A stretch of 64,000 nt of DNA from DTU019 sp050949825 (GCA_050949825.1 JBMNGL010000018.1:62001-126000), one strand, 5' to 3'; positions 8,565 to 18,382 are shown, counted from the first letter of the stretch. Made by a program: numbers and translations. Notes: generated by a model not told the origin, from the letters alone.

Positions 8565-9401
8565 TCAATAAACCTCATGATGGGTCAATTTTCTTATGGG
8601 ACGTTTTATTTTGGAGCTGTTGATTCCGGTTAACATACTTTGCAAAGCCATCAGGAATCCGCAATCTTGCCGGTATAAAGCATATTTTGTTATGGCAAAG
8701 TAAAGAGCATAGGCTGTTGCTGCTATTTTACCCAGTTGATAAGCAGTTACCACTCCGCGATTGATAAAATACTGCCTGGTATAACCGGCGAACCATTGCG
8801 ACTCACCTGTTTCGATCATTTTGCCAAGTTCGATGGGGACGTAGTAAAACCGCAAGCCGGCTTTTAAACAATCCTGTAAAAACATATGCTCTTCGCCGCC
8901 GCTGGGAAATGGAGCACCGGCACCAAACAACTCGTTAAAGCCCAGATGGTTATCAACCACTCTTTGACGTTTGAAAGATATCTGCCAGGATGCAATGCGC
9001 AGCGCAGATAAATAGGATAATTTGAATTCGTTTTTGGGGTATTTTTTCTGGGGATTGCGAATCATGAAAACGATCCCGTCCGCATCGGGATGATCAGCAT
9101 AAGCTTGAATCAGCATTTCCGGATAGCCGTCATAAAAATATTCATCATCATCACAGATAACGCAAATATCGGCGGTAGAATGGCGGATCGCCATGTTTCT
9201 GCTCTTGGCCAGACCCTTGTCAGTGGTAAAGAAGAGCTTTACCTGGTGCCCGTTCACCTCTAACAGTTCCGATTTGTTGCAATCAGATTTGTTGATCATG
9301 ACCACATCACACTGGATATTCTCTCGTTTGACAAGATCCGCATTTGGTTGATTGACACAGGACAAAAGCATCTCCAGCCACGGTTTTTGATTAATGCTCA
9401 T
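8565..9401 (-). CDS. Glycosyltransferase family 2-like protein
   Basis: 278 residues. The N-terminal third shows a GT-A fold pattern: GLAKSRNMAI (typical GT2 motif) near residue 80 and ICDDDEYF near 95, the metal/nucleotide-sugar DxD region. An acidic GGEEHMFLQD motif near 167 is in the place of the usual ED acceptor motif. No clear membrane helix. AAGGAGATGAG precedes the ATG. The gene sits 50 bases before the ExoA-like gene and 22 after gmhA in transcription order, so it probably adds a sugar of the same glycan, conceivably the heptose made by the neighbours (inference). Confidence 0.72.
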   Translation of the reverse strand: MSINQKPWLEMLLSCVNQPNADLVKRENIQCDVVMINKSDCNKSELLEVNGHQVKLFFTTDKGLAKSRNMAIRHSTADICVICDDDEYFYDGYPEMLIQAYADHPDADGIVFMIRNPQKKYPKNEFKLSYLSALRIASWQISFKRQRVVDNHLGFNELFGAGAPFPSGGEEHMFLQDCLKAGLRFYYVPIELGKMIETGESQWFAGYTRQYFINRGVVTAYQLGKIAATAYALYFAITKYALYRQDCGFLMALQSMLTGINSSKIKRPIRKLTHHEVY

Positions 9402-9423
9402 CTTCTCATCTCCTTGCGCGGAA

Positions 9424-10014
9424 TTACCGCGTACATCCGGTATACTTATTTTCCATAGTTAAAATCCACATCATCATATGATTAAATATCAAGTGGATAT
9501 CTTCCGTAATTTGCATATTATTAATAGGTACATGTAATTTGTAATCTGCCATTTGGTATAATTTACCGCCATCATAGCCGGTAAGACCAATTACAACTGC
9601 ACCCACCTGTTTGGCATACTCGACTGCTCTAATTACGTTCCTGCTGTTTCCGCTGCCTGAAATGGCTATGAGCACATCATCTTTGGAAATCTTACCCTGC
9701 AACGGTATTTCAAAAATATAGTCATAACCAATGTCATTGGCAATGGCCATCATTGTAGGCATATTCTCCAGCAGACAGTTGAATTTGTATTTTTTTTCCT
9801 GTGTGATACTAACCCCTTTGTTAAAATCACCTGTAAAATGAGATGCCGTGGCTGCACTGCCTCCATTGCCGCAAATGTATATGTGGTTTCCTCGTTCTCG
9901 TGCATCTTCGAGTATATTCATAACTTGATTAATGGCAACGTGGTCCAGTCGGCTAATAGTATCAATTTCAAGCTGGATATAATTTGCTATCTGTTTGGTA
10001 AAGTCGCGTTTCAT
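9424..10014 (-). CDS. gmhA: Sedoheptulose-7-phosphate isomerase (SIS domain)
   Basis: About 196 residues. The SIS-domain motif GNGGSAATASHF at about residues 50-61 and AISGSGNSRNVIRA near 120 match phosphoheptose isomerases, which turn sedoheptulose 7-phosphate into D-glycero-D-manno-heptose 7-phosphate. A longer frame reaches 10110 but lies inside the neighbouring gene; the ATG at 10014 comes one base after the upstream TGA (TGA-A-ATG), which implies translational coupling. With hddA and the hddC-gmhB fusion just upstream in the operon it forms a complete GDP-heptose route. Confidence 0.85.
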   Translation of the reverse strand: MKRDFTKQIANYIQLEIDTISRLDHVAINQVMNILEDARERGNHIYICGNGGSAATASHFTGDFNKGVSITQEKKYKFNCLLENMPTMMAIANDIGYDYIFEIPLQGKISKDDVLIAISGSGNSRNVIRAVEYAKQVGAVVIGLTGYDGGKLYQMADYKLHVPINNMQITEDIHLIFNHMMMWILTMENKYTGCTR

Positions 10015-10015
10015 T

Positions 10016-11317
10016 TCACCCAACCCCCAATATCTTTTGCACTGCTTCTGGTAAATTCGCGCATTCAAGGTCTGCCTTAACATTGAATTTACCGTCAGCC
10101 CCCCCGACACCGGTTCTTACCAATACTGTCCTCAGTCCTGCGTTTATACCCAGCTGGATATCAACCGTGGTATCACCTATATACCAGGACTGGGCGGGGT
10201 CAATGTGGAATCTCTCCTGACACTGTTCTATCAAACCGTTCATGGGTTTACGACAGTTACACTTGATTTTGTAAATCGGATTTTCTTCCGGGTATCCTTT
10301 GTCGGGATGGTGCGGGCAAAATAGTATAGCATCCACAAACGCTTTTTCATTTCCCAGTAAGGTTTCCATTTTATTGTGAATATTTTGTAATTGTTCCATT
10401 GAACAGAGATTTCGTGCCACAACCGGTTGATTGGTAATCACAATCGCTAAATAGCCCGAACCGTTAATCTGTCTAATTGCTTCTGCTGCACCATCTTCCA
10501 GTTCAAATTTCTCAATTTCAAATAATAAGCCAACATATTTATTAACAGTTCCGTCTCTATCAAGGAAAATACACTTTTGCGAATTATCAAGATTCCTGGC
10601 TGACACAATACCATTGGCAAGATCAAGTTCTGCAAGTTTAAGCCTCTCAGGTGTGCCGACATCTTTGACATATTCAGGAGAAATATAGCCGTACAAGCCC
10701 TTTATGGCATTACCCTGAGGAAACAGGATGTCTTTTTCCAGGTCTCTCCTGACTGTAAAACCTAATCCGTCCAGCAACGCCGGATTGATAATATAGATGC
10801 CCCCATTGACCAGGTTCGAATAGTAGTAATCCCGGAGATTGTGTTTGGAATCAAATCCTATAACTCTATATGCTTCATCCAGTACCACCAGGTCGCTGTC
10901 GTAAGGATGGGTATTAGGGTGTACAAATAGTGTGGCTTTAGCTCTTGTCAGTCGATGTTGTTCAGCCATGCGTTGAATTGAAATGTCAAAAACAATGTCA
11001 CCAAACAGAAGTAGAAAATCCTCCTTAAGTGAATTTTTGAGGTAAAACAACGAACCGGCGGTCCCCAATGGCTGATCTTCAATAATATAGTTGATATTAA
11101 CACCATATGCAGACCCATTACCAAAATATTCCTGGATCTTTTCGTGCAGATAACCAGCAATAATTGTGATTTCATGCAGACCGTTTTTCTTCAGGACGGC
11201 AATCTGATGTTCCAAAACGGGTTTCCCGCACAATTTAACCATGGGCTTGGGAATCTCATCCCGCGTTATGGACATTAGCCGGGTACCTTTTCCACCGGCC
11301 ATAATTACCGCTTTCAT
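10016..11317 (-). CDS. Bifunctional heptose-1-phosphate guanylyltransferase / heptose-bisphosphate phosphatase (HddC-GmhB fusion)
   Basis: 433 residues in two parts. Residues 1-~235 are a sugar-1-phosphate nucleotidyltransferase (MAGGKGTRL, EIPKPMVKLCGKP, LLLFGDIV). Residues ~250-433 are a HAD-IIIA phosphatase with FLDRDGTVN, VITNQP, the zinc-site-like CPHHP...CNCRKP cysteine/histidine set, and WYIGDTTVD. In the D,D-heptose route GmhB removes the C7 phosphate and HddC loads GMP, two successive steps here joined in one chain. The ATG at 11317 overlaps the upstream stop (TGATG). The guanylyl specificity is inferred from the HddA and GmhA neighbours, because the fold alone also fits other sugar nucleotides. 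Confidence 0.82.
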   Translation of the reverse strand: MKAVIMAGGKGTRLMSITRDEIPKPMVKLCGKPVLEHQIAVLKKNGLHEITIIAGYLHEKIQEYFGNGSAYGVNINYIIEDQPLGTAGSLFYLKNSLKEDFLLLFGDIVFDISIQRMAEQHRLTRAKATLFVHPNTHPYDSDLVVLDEAYRVIGFDSKHNLRDYYYSNLVNGGIYIINPALLDGLGFTVRRDLEKDILFPQGNAIKGLYGYISPEYVKDVGTPERLKLAELDLANGIVSARNLDNSQKCIFLDRDGTVNKYVGLLFEIEKFELEDGAAEAIRQINGSGYLAIVITNQPVVARNLCSMEQLQNIHNKMETLLGNEKAFVDAILFCPHHPDKGYPEENPIYKIKCNCRKPMNGLIEQCQERFHIDPAQSWYIGDTTVDIQLGINAGLRTVLVRTGVGGADGKFNVKADLECANLPEAVQKILGVG

Positions 11318-12267
11318 CAAACATCACCTAATTTCATATTATCAAGGGCTGTTTTAACTGCTTCAGAGGAGCTGTACCGCGCCCTCCATCCCCAGCGATG
11401 AATTTTACTGAGGTCATACTGAAATGAGGGGACGTCCCCTTTCCAACCTCTGTTTCCTTCGGTATAAAAATAAGAAACATCTTTTAATCCCATGCGTGCG
11501 CAGACCATATCAGCAATTTCGGTAACTGTTGTCGATCCTTGTGCGCCAATATTGTAAATGTTTATGCCGTTTGCTCTGCTAAAAGATACTGCCAACATAA
11601 CTTCAACTAAATCATGGATATATAGATAAGGCTTATTTTGGGTCCCGTCTCCCAGGATGTGCAATTGTTTGGGATTGTTTTTTAATTTTTTTATAAAGTC
11701 AAAAACCACTCCATGGGTTAATTGCGGCCCTATGACATTAGGAAAACGGAAGATCGTAATATTAAAATCGTTCATATACGCATAGCTGGAAATAAAGGCT
11801 TCAGATGCTAATTTAGCGCCTCCATAATAGGAGATGGGCATGAGATTGCCGCTTTCCTCATTTAAATTCACACCGATTTGCTCCCCATAAACTGCCGAGG
11901 TGGAAGCAAAAAACATTTCTTTGATTTGATTACTGCGCATACACTCCAGCACTGAATAAGTAGTGGCGAAGGTATTCTGGTAATCTATGCTGGGGAATAA
12001 TGAGCTTTTCTGGATATCAGAATTGGCTGCCAAGTGAAAAATGAAATCGGGGCGGGTGATTTTGATTATTGCATCCAGGGTTTCGATATCTTCAACATTG
12101 CCTTCATACAATGAAAAATTTGTATTGCCGATAAGATGTGCCACATTGTCGGGTTTGCCCAAAATATAATTGTCGACACAAACGACTTTATGACCCTGGT
12201 CTAATAGTGCCTCGGCCAAATACGCACCTATAAATCCTGCCCCGCCTGTAATTAATACATTTTTCAT
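11317..12267 (-). CDS. NAD-dependent sugar epimerase/dehydratase
   Basis: 316 residues from the ATG at 12267, which has AAGGGGG upstream; a longer frame to 12336 would overlap hddA and is not needed. GGAGFIG (residues 8-14) binds NAD; SSTSAVYG and YYGGAK (Y-x-x-x-K) give the extended-SDR active site. Between hddA and the hddC-gmhB fusion it probably changes the GDP-heptose (for example 4,6-dehydration, epimerisation or reduction to a deoxyheptose) or another nucleotide sugar of the same glycan. The exact reaction cannot be told from the motifs. Confidence 0.78.
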   Translation of the reverse strand: MKNVLITGGAGFIGAYLAEALLDQGHKVVCVDNYILGKPDNVAHLIGNTNFSLYEGNVEDIETLDAIIKITRPDFIFHLAANSDIQKSSLFPSIDYQNTFATTYSVLECMRSNQIKEMFFASTSAVYGEQIGVNLNEESGNLMPISYYGGAKLASEAFISSYAYMNDFNITIFRFPNVIGPQLTHGVVFDFIKKLKNNPKQLHILGDGTQNKPYLYIHDLVEVMLAVSFSRANGINIYNIGAQGSTTVTEIADMVCARMGLKDVSYFYTEGNRGWKGDVPSFQYDLSKIHRWGWRARYSSSEAVKTALDNMKLGDV

Positions 12268-12280
12268 ATGGATCGCCCCC

Positions 12281-13270
12281 TTAACGAATATCAATATCCG
12301 GACCGACATATATAATCGTTGAACCCTGATGATCAAAACTTACTTTTAATTCTTGTAAATTTACTGCTGCACGTACCCTGTTTTGTGATTTCTCGGGAAC
12401 ATAGAATAATAAGAAGCCACCGCCTCCTGCTCCCAGCAGTTTTCCTCCCCATGCACCATTTTTAATGGCTTTATCATAGACCTCATCAATGGTGGGATTG
12501 GAAATTCCAGCCGCCAGCGTCTTTTTTAATTTCCATCCTTCCTTTAGTACTTCACCCATTACACCGATATCATTTTTCTGCAGCCCATTTCGAAGATATT
12601 GAGTTAGTTCGCACATTTTTATTTGATTGGCTTCTTTTTCGCCGGCAGTTATATTTTTGCTCTGTTCTTTAAGAATACTGGAAGCGGAACGAACATCGCA
12701 GGTATAGAACATCATCAGGTTTTTTACAAACTTGTGATATGATTCCGGCGCCAGGATGACCGGTTCCACAAAAACTGAACCGTCCCGGTTAAATGTGTAG
12801 TAATTTAATCCACCATATGCCGCAGAATATTGGTCTTGTTTGCCAATCGGTTCGCCTAGTTTTCGGATCTCCGTTAAACAAGCTTCAGATGCCAACCGCT
12901 CTTTTGAAACAAATTCTCTTTTATAGGTGTATAAAGCATGTAACAGCCCTACCAAAAACGAACTCGAGGATCCTAACCCTGTGCCGGCAGGCACATCCGC
13001 CATACTGGCAATTTCAATACCTTTAACCTGTACATCTTCCAGAACTCTTCTAAAATACTTATGCTTAATTTCATCGTATGATTTTACAGTCTCGGTCTGC
13101 GAATATTTCAAAACGGTAGTATCGTAGTAAAATGAGGGGTGGATAGCAATATACATATATTTATTTATGGTGGTGCTAAGTACACAACCGCCATGCTTCT
13201 CATAAAATGCAGGCAGGTCACTGCCGCCTCCGCAAAAGCTTATTCTAAATGGGGTTCTGGTTATTATCAT
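12281..13270 (-). CDS. hddA: D-glycero-D-manno-heptose 7-phosphate kinase (GHMP family)
   Basis: 329 residues. RTPFRISFCGGGSDLP at the N-terminus and the phosphate-binding PAGTGLGSSSS near residue 94 are the GHMP-kinase signatures in the form typical of HddA; LLGAGGGGFLLFY near 280 is the third GHMP motif. HddA phosphorylates C1 of D-glycero-D-manno-heptose 7-phosphate, after GmhA and before GmhB. It lies 13 bases before the epimerase start and 43 after the GT4 gene. This kinase defines the GDP-alpha-heptose branch known from S-layer glycans of Gram-positive bacteria rather than the ADP-beta branch of LPS. Confidence 0.87.
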   Translation of the reverse strand: MIITRTPFRISFCGGGSDLPAFYEKHGGCVLSTTINKYMYIAIHPSFYYDTTVLKYSQTETVKSYDEIKHKYFRRVLEDVQVKGIEIASMADVPAGTGLGSSSSFLVGLLHALYTYKREFVSKERLASEACLTEIRKLGEPIGKQDQYSAAYGGLNYYTFNRDGSVFVEPVILAPESYHKFVKNLMMFYTCDVRSASSILKEQSKNITAGEKEANQIKMCELTQYLRNGLQKNDIGVMGEVLKEGWKLKKTLAAGISNPTIDEVYDKAIKNGAWGGKLLGAGGGGFLLFYVPEKSQNRVRAAVNLQELKVSFDHQGSTIIYVGPDIDIR

Positions 13271-13313
13271 CTGTCATCCCTCATCATCCTTTCACCGCCT
13301 GGTTTCAAATAGT

Positions 13314-14582
13314 TTAACTATAAATATGCTGGAAATCCGCAGCTGTGTTCGATGTTAACGGTTCAATAAAACTTTTAAGCTTCGCCGCTTGCCGTTCCCT
13401 AGAAAAAATGTCTATGGCCATGCTATCCGCCAAATAAGAAGAATTACTGTTGTATATAGATGTGATAAATTTGATGATATCATTGCGGGTGCTACATAAA
13501 ACCCCTTTGTGAGTCTGCTGCAGTATTTCCCCTATTTCACTGTCCGGCCGCCCGATGGCCAGGATAGGGGGGGTGCGTACCAGCAATTCAAAGAGCTTGC
13601 CCGTAAGTGTTCCCCGGGTCCATTTGGTCCTTACCGACATATCTTCCACTACCAGGTTGGCCCGGGCACCTTCTGCTTCATTATTTACTATTTGCTGATC
13701 GCAGGGAGGCAGCAGCATGACCCGGTCGTTTAATTCTAATCCGGCCGCATGCATCAGAATGTGGCGGTTCAAATCATTCGGACCCAAAGATCGGATTACG
13801 AGAGTTAGGGCGGGAAAATCAACCAGGGTTTCGAGCAGCAGTTGTATGGCCTGCATCTGAGCAGGGTAGAAACGTCCGGCATAATATAGGTAATTCCCGC
13901 CGTTTACAGGACTTTCATGGATAATATTGTTTAATTCTTTATCCCAACCGTTATAAATTACCTCAGACGGTTTCCGGTACCGATTTGCAAGAATGCCTTT
14001 TAAAGTCTGGCTGACAGTGGTTATAGCCGAGGCAGAAGATAGAAGCCTTTTTTCTATAATCCTATCAATGGCTTTGGCAAGTACACATCTTTTATCATCA
14101 CGCAATGCTCCTAAATCTCTGTAATCGGCTATCCATGGTCTGCCAAAATGCCAGGAGAGGAAGCGTGCCCCCCACAAGCTGGCTGACGGGCCGAAGGAGC
14201 CTATGATCAGGTCAGGCTTTTCGATATAGGAATCTATGTCAGCAATATTGGTTTTTATATCCTGGTACCAGGTGGTTACGGTTCTATCCACTGACCACAG
14301 GTAAAACCCAGAGTTACGCGCTGGGCTACGGATAAAATCAATAAGCAAGGGTAATTTTTCTGCCGTCAGATCTTCAACTGCGGCTGATTTTTGCCTATTT
14401 TCACCGACCCTCACGACTTGATCTTCTGCAATAGCCAGCGGCAGACTGCCCTGTGAATGGGTGGTTAATACATTTACATGGATACCTGTTTTCTCCAGGC
14501 AACTGGCCATGGTTCCAAATCGCCTGGCACCAATATCATTTGACGGCGGGAAAAAGTAACTTACGATTAATACGTTTATCAT
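13314..14582 (-). CDS. Glycosyltransferase family 4-like
   Basis: 422 residues. The N-terminus (NVLIVSYFFPPSNDIGARR) is that of GT-B retaining glycosyltransferases, with YYAGRFYPAQMQAIQLLLE starting the second Rossmann domain near residue 230. The C-terminal GKLFELLVRTPPILAIG replaces the usual E-x7-E region and keeps one of its glutamates. No membrane helix. Its ATG overlaps the stop of the polymerase gene by four bases (ATGA), so the two are translationally coupled. It probably adds a sugar to the lipid-linked repeat unit; donor unknown. Confidence 0.72.
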   Translation of the reverse strand: MINVLIVSYFFPPSNDIGARRFGTMASCLEKTGIHVNVLTTHSQGSLPLAIAEDQVVRVGENRQKSAAVEDLTAEKLPLLIDFIRSPARNSGFYLWSVDRTVTTWYQDIKTNIADIDSYIEKPDLIIGSFGPSASLWGARFLSWHFGRPWIADYRDLGALRDDKRCVLAKAIDRIIEKRLLSSASAITTVSQTLKGILANRYRKPSEVIYNGWDKELNNIIHESPVNGGNYLYYAGRFYPAQMQAIQLLLETLVDFPALTLVIRSLGPNDLNRHILMHAAGLELNDRVMLLPPCDQQIVNNEAEGARANLVVEDMSVRTKWTRGTLTGKLFELLVRTPPILAIGRPDSEIGEILQQTHKGVLCSTRNDIIKFITSIYNSNSSYLADSMAIDIFSRERQAAKLKSFIEPLTSNTAADFQHIYS

Positions 14583-15853
14583 TTCTTTTTAGACTCCCCT
14601 CCTGATTGCCAGTTCGCATCGTCAATTATTTCTGCTTTATTCATGCAGTGATTGTAAATGACGGGCACCGCAGATAGACAGGTCCATACATAGGGATACA
14701 CGTAAGATCGGCTGGTAATTATCTCGATATAAACAAATGTGAAATAAATGACTAAGAACATCGTCAAGCCATTTAAAGGATATTTTCTTATCAGGGTAAT
14801 AAGCTTGCGTATACAATACAAACTGATTGCAACAAAGCTTGTAAATGGAACGATTCCAAAGCAAACCCAGAAGGACAAATAGTTATGCAGGTATTCTCCA
14901 GGTGCTTCACTCCATAGTTCTGCCAGTGGCAGGCCCAGGAACCAATAGTCCTTAAGGGCTCTTATTCCTGTTGCAAACAACTCTTGACGGGCGATATAGG
15001 ATTCATCACTGCTGGCATCAAAAACCAGCGAAAAGATAATGCTATTTTGATTTTGTAAAATTAGATTATCTCTCCCCAGTAGGAATAAGAGACCAACAAT
15101 AACTCCCAGGATAAGCCAGTTTTTCTTGTTCTTCGCCTGTAGTATCAGGGATATAAGTAAACAGAGTATAAATAGGAAGAAAACAGTTCGGGAACGGGTA
15201 ATGTATAGCAAGGTTAAGGAATTAACGGCAATGGTCCAGCGCAGGGTAGTGCTCTTGACCACCAGCCACATGACTATAAAAGTGAAGATTGCAAATGTAT
15301 CGGAAATAAACAAATAATTGAACCTGGCATCCAGGGTGATGAGGGTGTTAGCTGCAGTGTTAACGGCACTATAGTTAAGTGCTGTCCAATAAATAGCCGC
15401 ACAGTAAATCAGATAGAATATAATGGTAAGAATTTGGACATTTTTACTTTGCAGCAGGTTGTTCAGATCGGTCAGTTTTCCACCGGCAATGAAGAAAAAG
15501 GCAAACAGTATGGTCGTGCTGGCTAAAAGTGTCCGTGCAGTTGCTTCCTGTCCGGGAAGGCTATGCATAAGCATCGATCCCGAGACAAGTTCAGCATATA
15601 TCACATAAACCAGCAGACCCGCACCAATCATATAATAAACGTTAACAGCAGGCGTAAAACGGATGTCGGGCAATTGAATAAAATTCAGAATCAGATACAA
15701 AATTAACAGCAGAAGAATTAAATAAATCCAGGGAACCGACGGCATAATGCCTATAACGCTCAACATACCTGATACAGGTGACAGTACCAGATAAATCAGC
15801 AGTATACTGTATACTATCCAGGTTTTACTTTTTTCCCAGTATCTATCATACAT
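14579..15853 (-). CDS. Polytopic membrane protein, Wzy/O-antigen-ligase-like
   Basis: About 424 residues with roughly ten to twelve hydrophobic helices and a larger polar loop near residues 265-320, the usual shape of Wzy polymerases or WaaL-type ligases. The start at 15853 (MYDRYWEK) is preferred: it overlaps the upstream stop by a few bases and has GGCGGAG nearby, while the longer frame to 15913 runs far into the neighbour. Wzy proteins join lipid-linked repeat units outside the membrane. Sequence conservation in this family is weak, so the call rests on topology and operon context. Confidence 0.65.
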   Translation of the reverse strand: MYDRYWEKSKTWIVYSILLIYLVLSPVSGMLSVIGIMPSVPWIYLILLLLILYLILNFIQLPDIRFTPAVNVYYMIGAGLLVYVIYAELVSGSMLMHSLPGQEATARTLLASTTILFAFFFIAGGKLTDLNNLLQSKNVQILTIIFYLIYCAAIYWTALNYSAVNTAANTLITLDARFNYLFISDTFAIFTFIVMWLVVKSTTLRWTIAVNSLTLLYITRSRTVFFLFILCLLISLILQAKNKKNWLILGVIVGLLFLLGRDNLILQNQNSIIFSLVFDASSDESYIARQELFATGIRALKDYWFLGLPLAELWSEAPGEYLHNYLSFWVCFGIVPFTSFVAISLYCIRKLITLIRKYPLNGLTMFLVIYFTFVYIEIITSRSYVYPYVWTCLSAVPVIYNHCMNKAEIIDDANWQSGGESKKK

Positions 15854-17276
15854 AAGCTCCGCCTGCCAATCCCTCAAATATTTCCCACATCTGTGCGGTA
15901 TCCAGGTTGTCATTATGCCACAGCAGGGTAAAATAGCCCTTATACTTCCTGCAAATTTGCCGCAGGTTATTCATATAATCGAATATATCGCTTTCTAAGA
16001 ACCATTTATCTTTATTTCTGGTGACACTGACATCCATGATGATAAGGGGCCTTTCCACCAGGGATAATTTTTTCTGCTGCTTAAGGTCGAAGACCTGAAA
16101 TTCATAACAGACTCCACAGCGGAAACCGGCCTGTTCAGCATAGGCCAGGGTGCTGTCATAATTAAGTCCTGACTCTGCCCAGTTCCGCCAGGTGGTGGGC
16201 ACCTGCCAGCGCAGGAAATGCTGGCGTCCTCCCCAGGTGAGCTGATCTATGCCCTCCTCATCACAGACCTGCCTGAGCTTATTAAACTCCGCTTTAATTT
16301 GCTCCAAACTCAAATAGGTCCCATAGCTGGGGTGCAGGCCGATTTCGTGGCCCCGCTGAAAGATGTCCCTGAGAAGTTGCCTCATATAGGGATGCCCAAT
16401 GTCATAGGGATAATCATAACAGGGATTGGTACAGCCGGTCTTAAAATAAAATGCGCTCTTTAAGCTGTTCTTTTCGCTGATATCCATGATTCGATCGAAA
16501 GTATAGTTCTGATCCTGTTTATAATCGCCTCTTTTTATAGCCTGCCAGGTGTTGGCTCGCTGCAGCGCCAGTGCCAGTGATTTACGCTTCAGGATGTCAG
16601 CGCCGGAGCTCCTGATTAATTCGGCTATATTGGTATCTAACTGGGCAAAAGGGATATCCACGTCATAGCTAAGTATAGTTTTAAAGAAGTGCTTTTTTCT
16701 TTCCAGGTTAGGCCAGAGGGTTTTTATGCAGTACCAGAGGATCTCAATGTATTCATTGATGATTGGCCTTTCCAGAAAACCTTCCTGCCAGGACAGGGAA
16801 GCACTTGCCGGGAATCGGCAGTGCTGATCTCGGTCTGGCTTCACATATTCTTCATAGCGAGTCAACATGAAAAAGGCGGAGCCGAAAATGTCCAGGCCTA
16901 AATATAGCCCATCTTTATCATCGACGATATAGCTTTTGGTTAAACCGTTTTGAGAAGGGTTACAGCCATAAATCACAGGTATACTGTTAGAAACCATGGG
17001 AATATGCTGGCAGTTGTTTACTATGTTCCATATGGGTAAAGGTTGCTTGGGAAGGGAATCCCATGTTAACCATTGGTTTTCGGGAGTTTGAAAAAGTATA
17101 TCCACAATGCGTAAAGTTCTGCCCTTATTGGCAGCATCTTCGATTAGAACATCCTTGCGTTCCTCAATAAGCAATTGGGTATCAAGACCCAGGAAGTCGT
17201 GCATTAATATATGTATAATATAGCCCCGTTCCAGAGCGTATGTATTATGAACGTGTACAAGCAACAATAACAGCAC
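15846..17276 (-). CDS. Polysaccharide-deacetylase-fold protein (DUF7033-like N-terminus)
   Basis: 476 residues. The N-terminal ~150 residues (YALERGYIIHILMHDFLGL, RYEEY) resemble the domain that precedes divergent NodB-like deacetylases in polysaccharide clusters. The catalytic half begins with ILSYDVDIPF near residue 205 (paired aspartates) and has HEIGLHPSYGTY near 305 (metal histidines) and RQHFLRW near 355. Such proteins are thought to remove N-acetyl groups from the glycan, but the motifs are altered relative to CE4 enzymes. Start GTG at 17276 has only a weak ribosome site. It is positioned between the FemAB-like pair and the polymerase. Confidence 0.62.
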   Translation of the reverse strand: MLLLLLVHVHNTYALERGYIIHILMHDFLGLDTQLLIEERKDVLIEDAANKGRTLRIVDILFQTPENQWLTWDSLPKQPLPIWNIVNNCQHIPMVSNSIPVIYGCNPSQNGLTKSYIVDDKDGLYLGLDIFGSAFFMLTRYEEYVKPDRDQHCRFPASASLSWQEGFLERPIINEYIEILWYCIKTLWPNLERKKHFFKTILSYDVDIPFAQLDTNIAELIRSSGADILKRKSLALALQRANTWQAIKRGDYKQDQNYTFDRIMDISEKNSLKSAFYFKTGCTNPCYDYPYDIGHPYMRQLLRDIFQRGHEIGLHPSYGTYLSLEQIKAEFNKLRQVCDEEGIDQLTWGGRQHFLRWQVPTTWRNWAESGLNYDSTLAYAEQAGFRCGVCYEFQVFDLKQQKKLSLVERPLIIMDVSVTRNKDKWFLESDIFDYMNNLRQICRKYKGYFTLLWHNDNLDTAQMWEIFEGLAGGAYV

Positions 17277-17326
17277 CTGCCCAATATGGATTCTGTTATA
17301 TTTAGGTTCAGTTCTGTACGAACAAT

Positions 17327-18322
17327 TTATATATATGTGTTCGTCTGCCGATTTAAGATTGAATTTATAAGCTCTTTGCCATGATAGGCCACCCGCATTC
17401 GACGGCTCATAAATGATATATTAAAGTAGGGTTTGGGGACAGATGCAAATTGCCTGTATGAGTTTTCCACCCCTTCTATCATGCTGCCCTCAAAATCAAA
17501 ATGAATCGTTCGGGTTGATACATATTTAATAGCTTCCCGTCTAAGCAAGCTCATCGAGCCAGTATCCTTTAAATCAGGGTCTAGTGCACTAATCAGGAGG
17601 TATGCGCTGTTTTCATCCCAAATTACAAATAATGCAGAATGAATTACTCCGTCCTGATCGATCGTATACATGGTTTGTCCGAAGCCTCGCCGTACAGTAG
17701 CATTATAGATGCGATCAAATGTTTCGAAAGAATAAATTATTTCTGCGTCTTTTTTTTCTAAAACCATCTTATGATAACGATAGAACTCCTGTGCTGACAG
17801 TCCTGTTTTTACTTCTACGATTGGTTCAGCTCGTCTAATGGAACTTTGGGCACTTTTGGAAAACCTCGAAGGCAAATCATCCAGATCTATAGTATTGATG
17901 TCTGATATTAAATAGGTATAGCGGGTGGTCTGCTGAAATCCCCTCCAATAGAAGGGCAGCCAGTTGGTTATACTATAATGAAAATTCTGGCTGAACCAAT
18001 CAATCTCCATGCTTAATAACTGATCAATGATATCATTCATAACTTTTTTCTCATAAGACAGCCTTTTTATAGCAGCCTGCAACGGAGGATACTTTATCCA
18101 TATACCATTGGTCTGTGTAAGTATTGGCTGCCTGATCACCTTAAGGCCATATTTTTTATGAATGTAATAGGGCTGGCTGGCAATAATTTCATTATTCTTT
18201 TCAACGAGAAGCACATCCCAGTTTTCCTCCCCACATACCGCTTCCATCCACCAGTCCCGGGAGAAAATTGGGATAGACGGCTGGCTTTTTATTAATTTTC
18301 GGTATTTCTCCTTGTTGGTCAT
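17327..18322 (-). CDS. FemAB/BioF2-like GNAT acyltransferase, copy A
   Basis: 331 residues. IPIFSRDWWMEAV and WDVLLVEKN at the N-terminus and TIHFDFEGSMIEG near residue 285 are marks of the FemAB-like (lipid II or sugar N-acyl/aminoacyl transferase) group with the GNAT double fold. Such genes in polysaccharide operons are thought to add an acyl or amino-acyl group to an amino sugar. AAGGAGG precedes the ATG. It is a tandem paralogue of the next gene (18383-19405), sharing MTNKEKYR, WWM.AVCGE.NWDVL and GIWIKYPP in the same positions. Confidence 0.68.
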   Translation of the reverse strand: MTNKEKYRKLIKSQPSIPIFSRDWWMEAVCGEENWDVLLVEKNNEIIASQPYYIHKKYGLKVIRQPILTQTNGIWIKYPPLQAAIKRLSYEKKVMNDIIDQLLSMEIDWFSQNFHYSITNWLPFYWRGFQQTTRYTYLISDINTIDLDDLPSRFSKSAQSSIRRAEPIVEVKTGLSAQEFYRYHKMVLEKKDAEIIYSFETFDRIYNATVRRGFGQTMYTIDQDGVIHSALFVIWDENSAYLLISALDPDLKDTGSMSLLRREAIKYVSTRTIHFDFEGSMIEGVENSYRQFASVPKPYFNISFMSRRMRVAYHGKELINSILNRQTNTYI

Positions 18323-18382
18323 GTTGGAGCCTCCTTAGGTTGAACTAAAGACGGGGGGTTCTTGGAAATCGACTTTTAGGTA

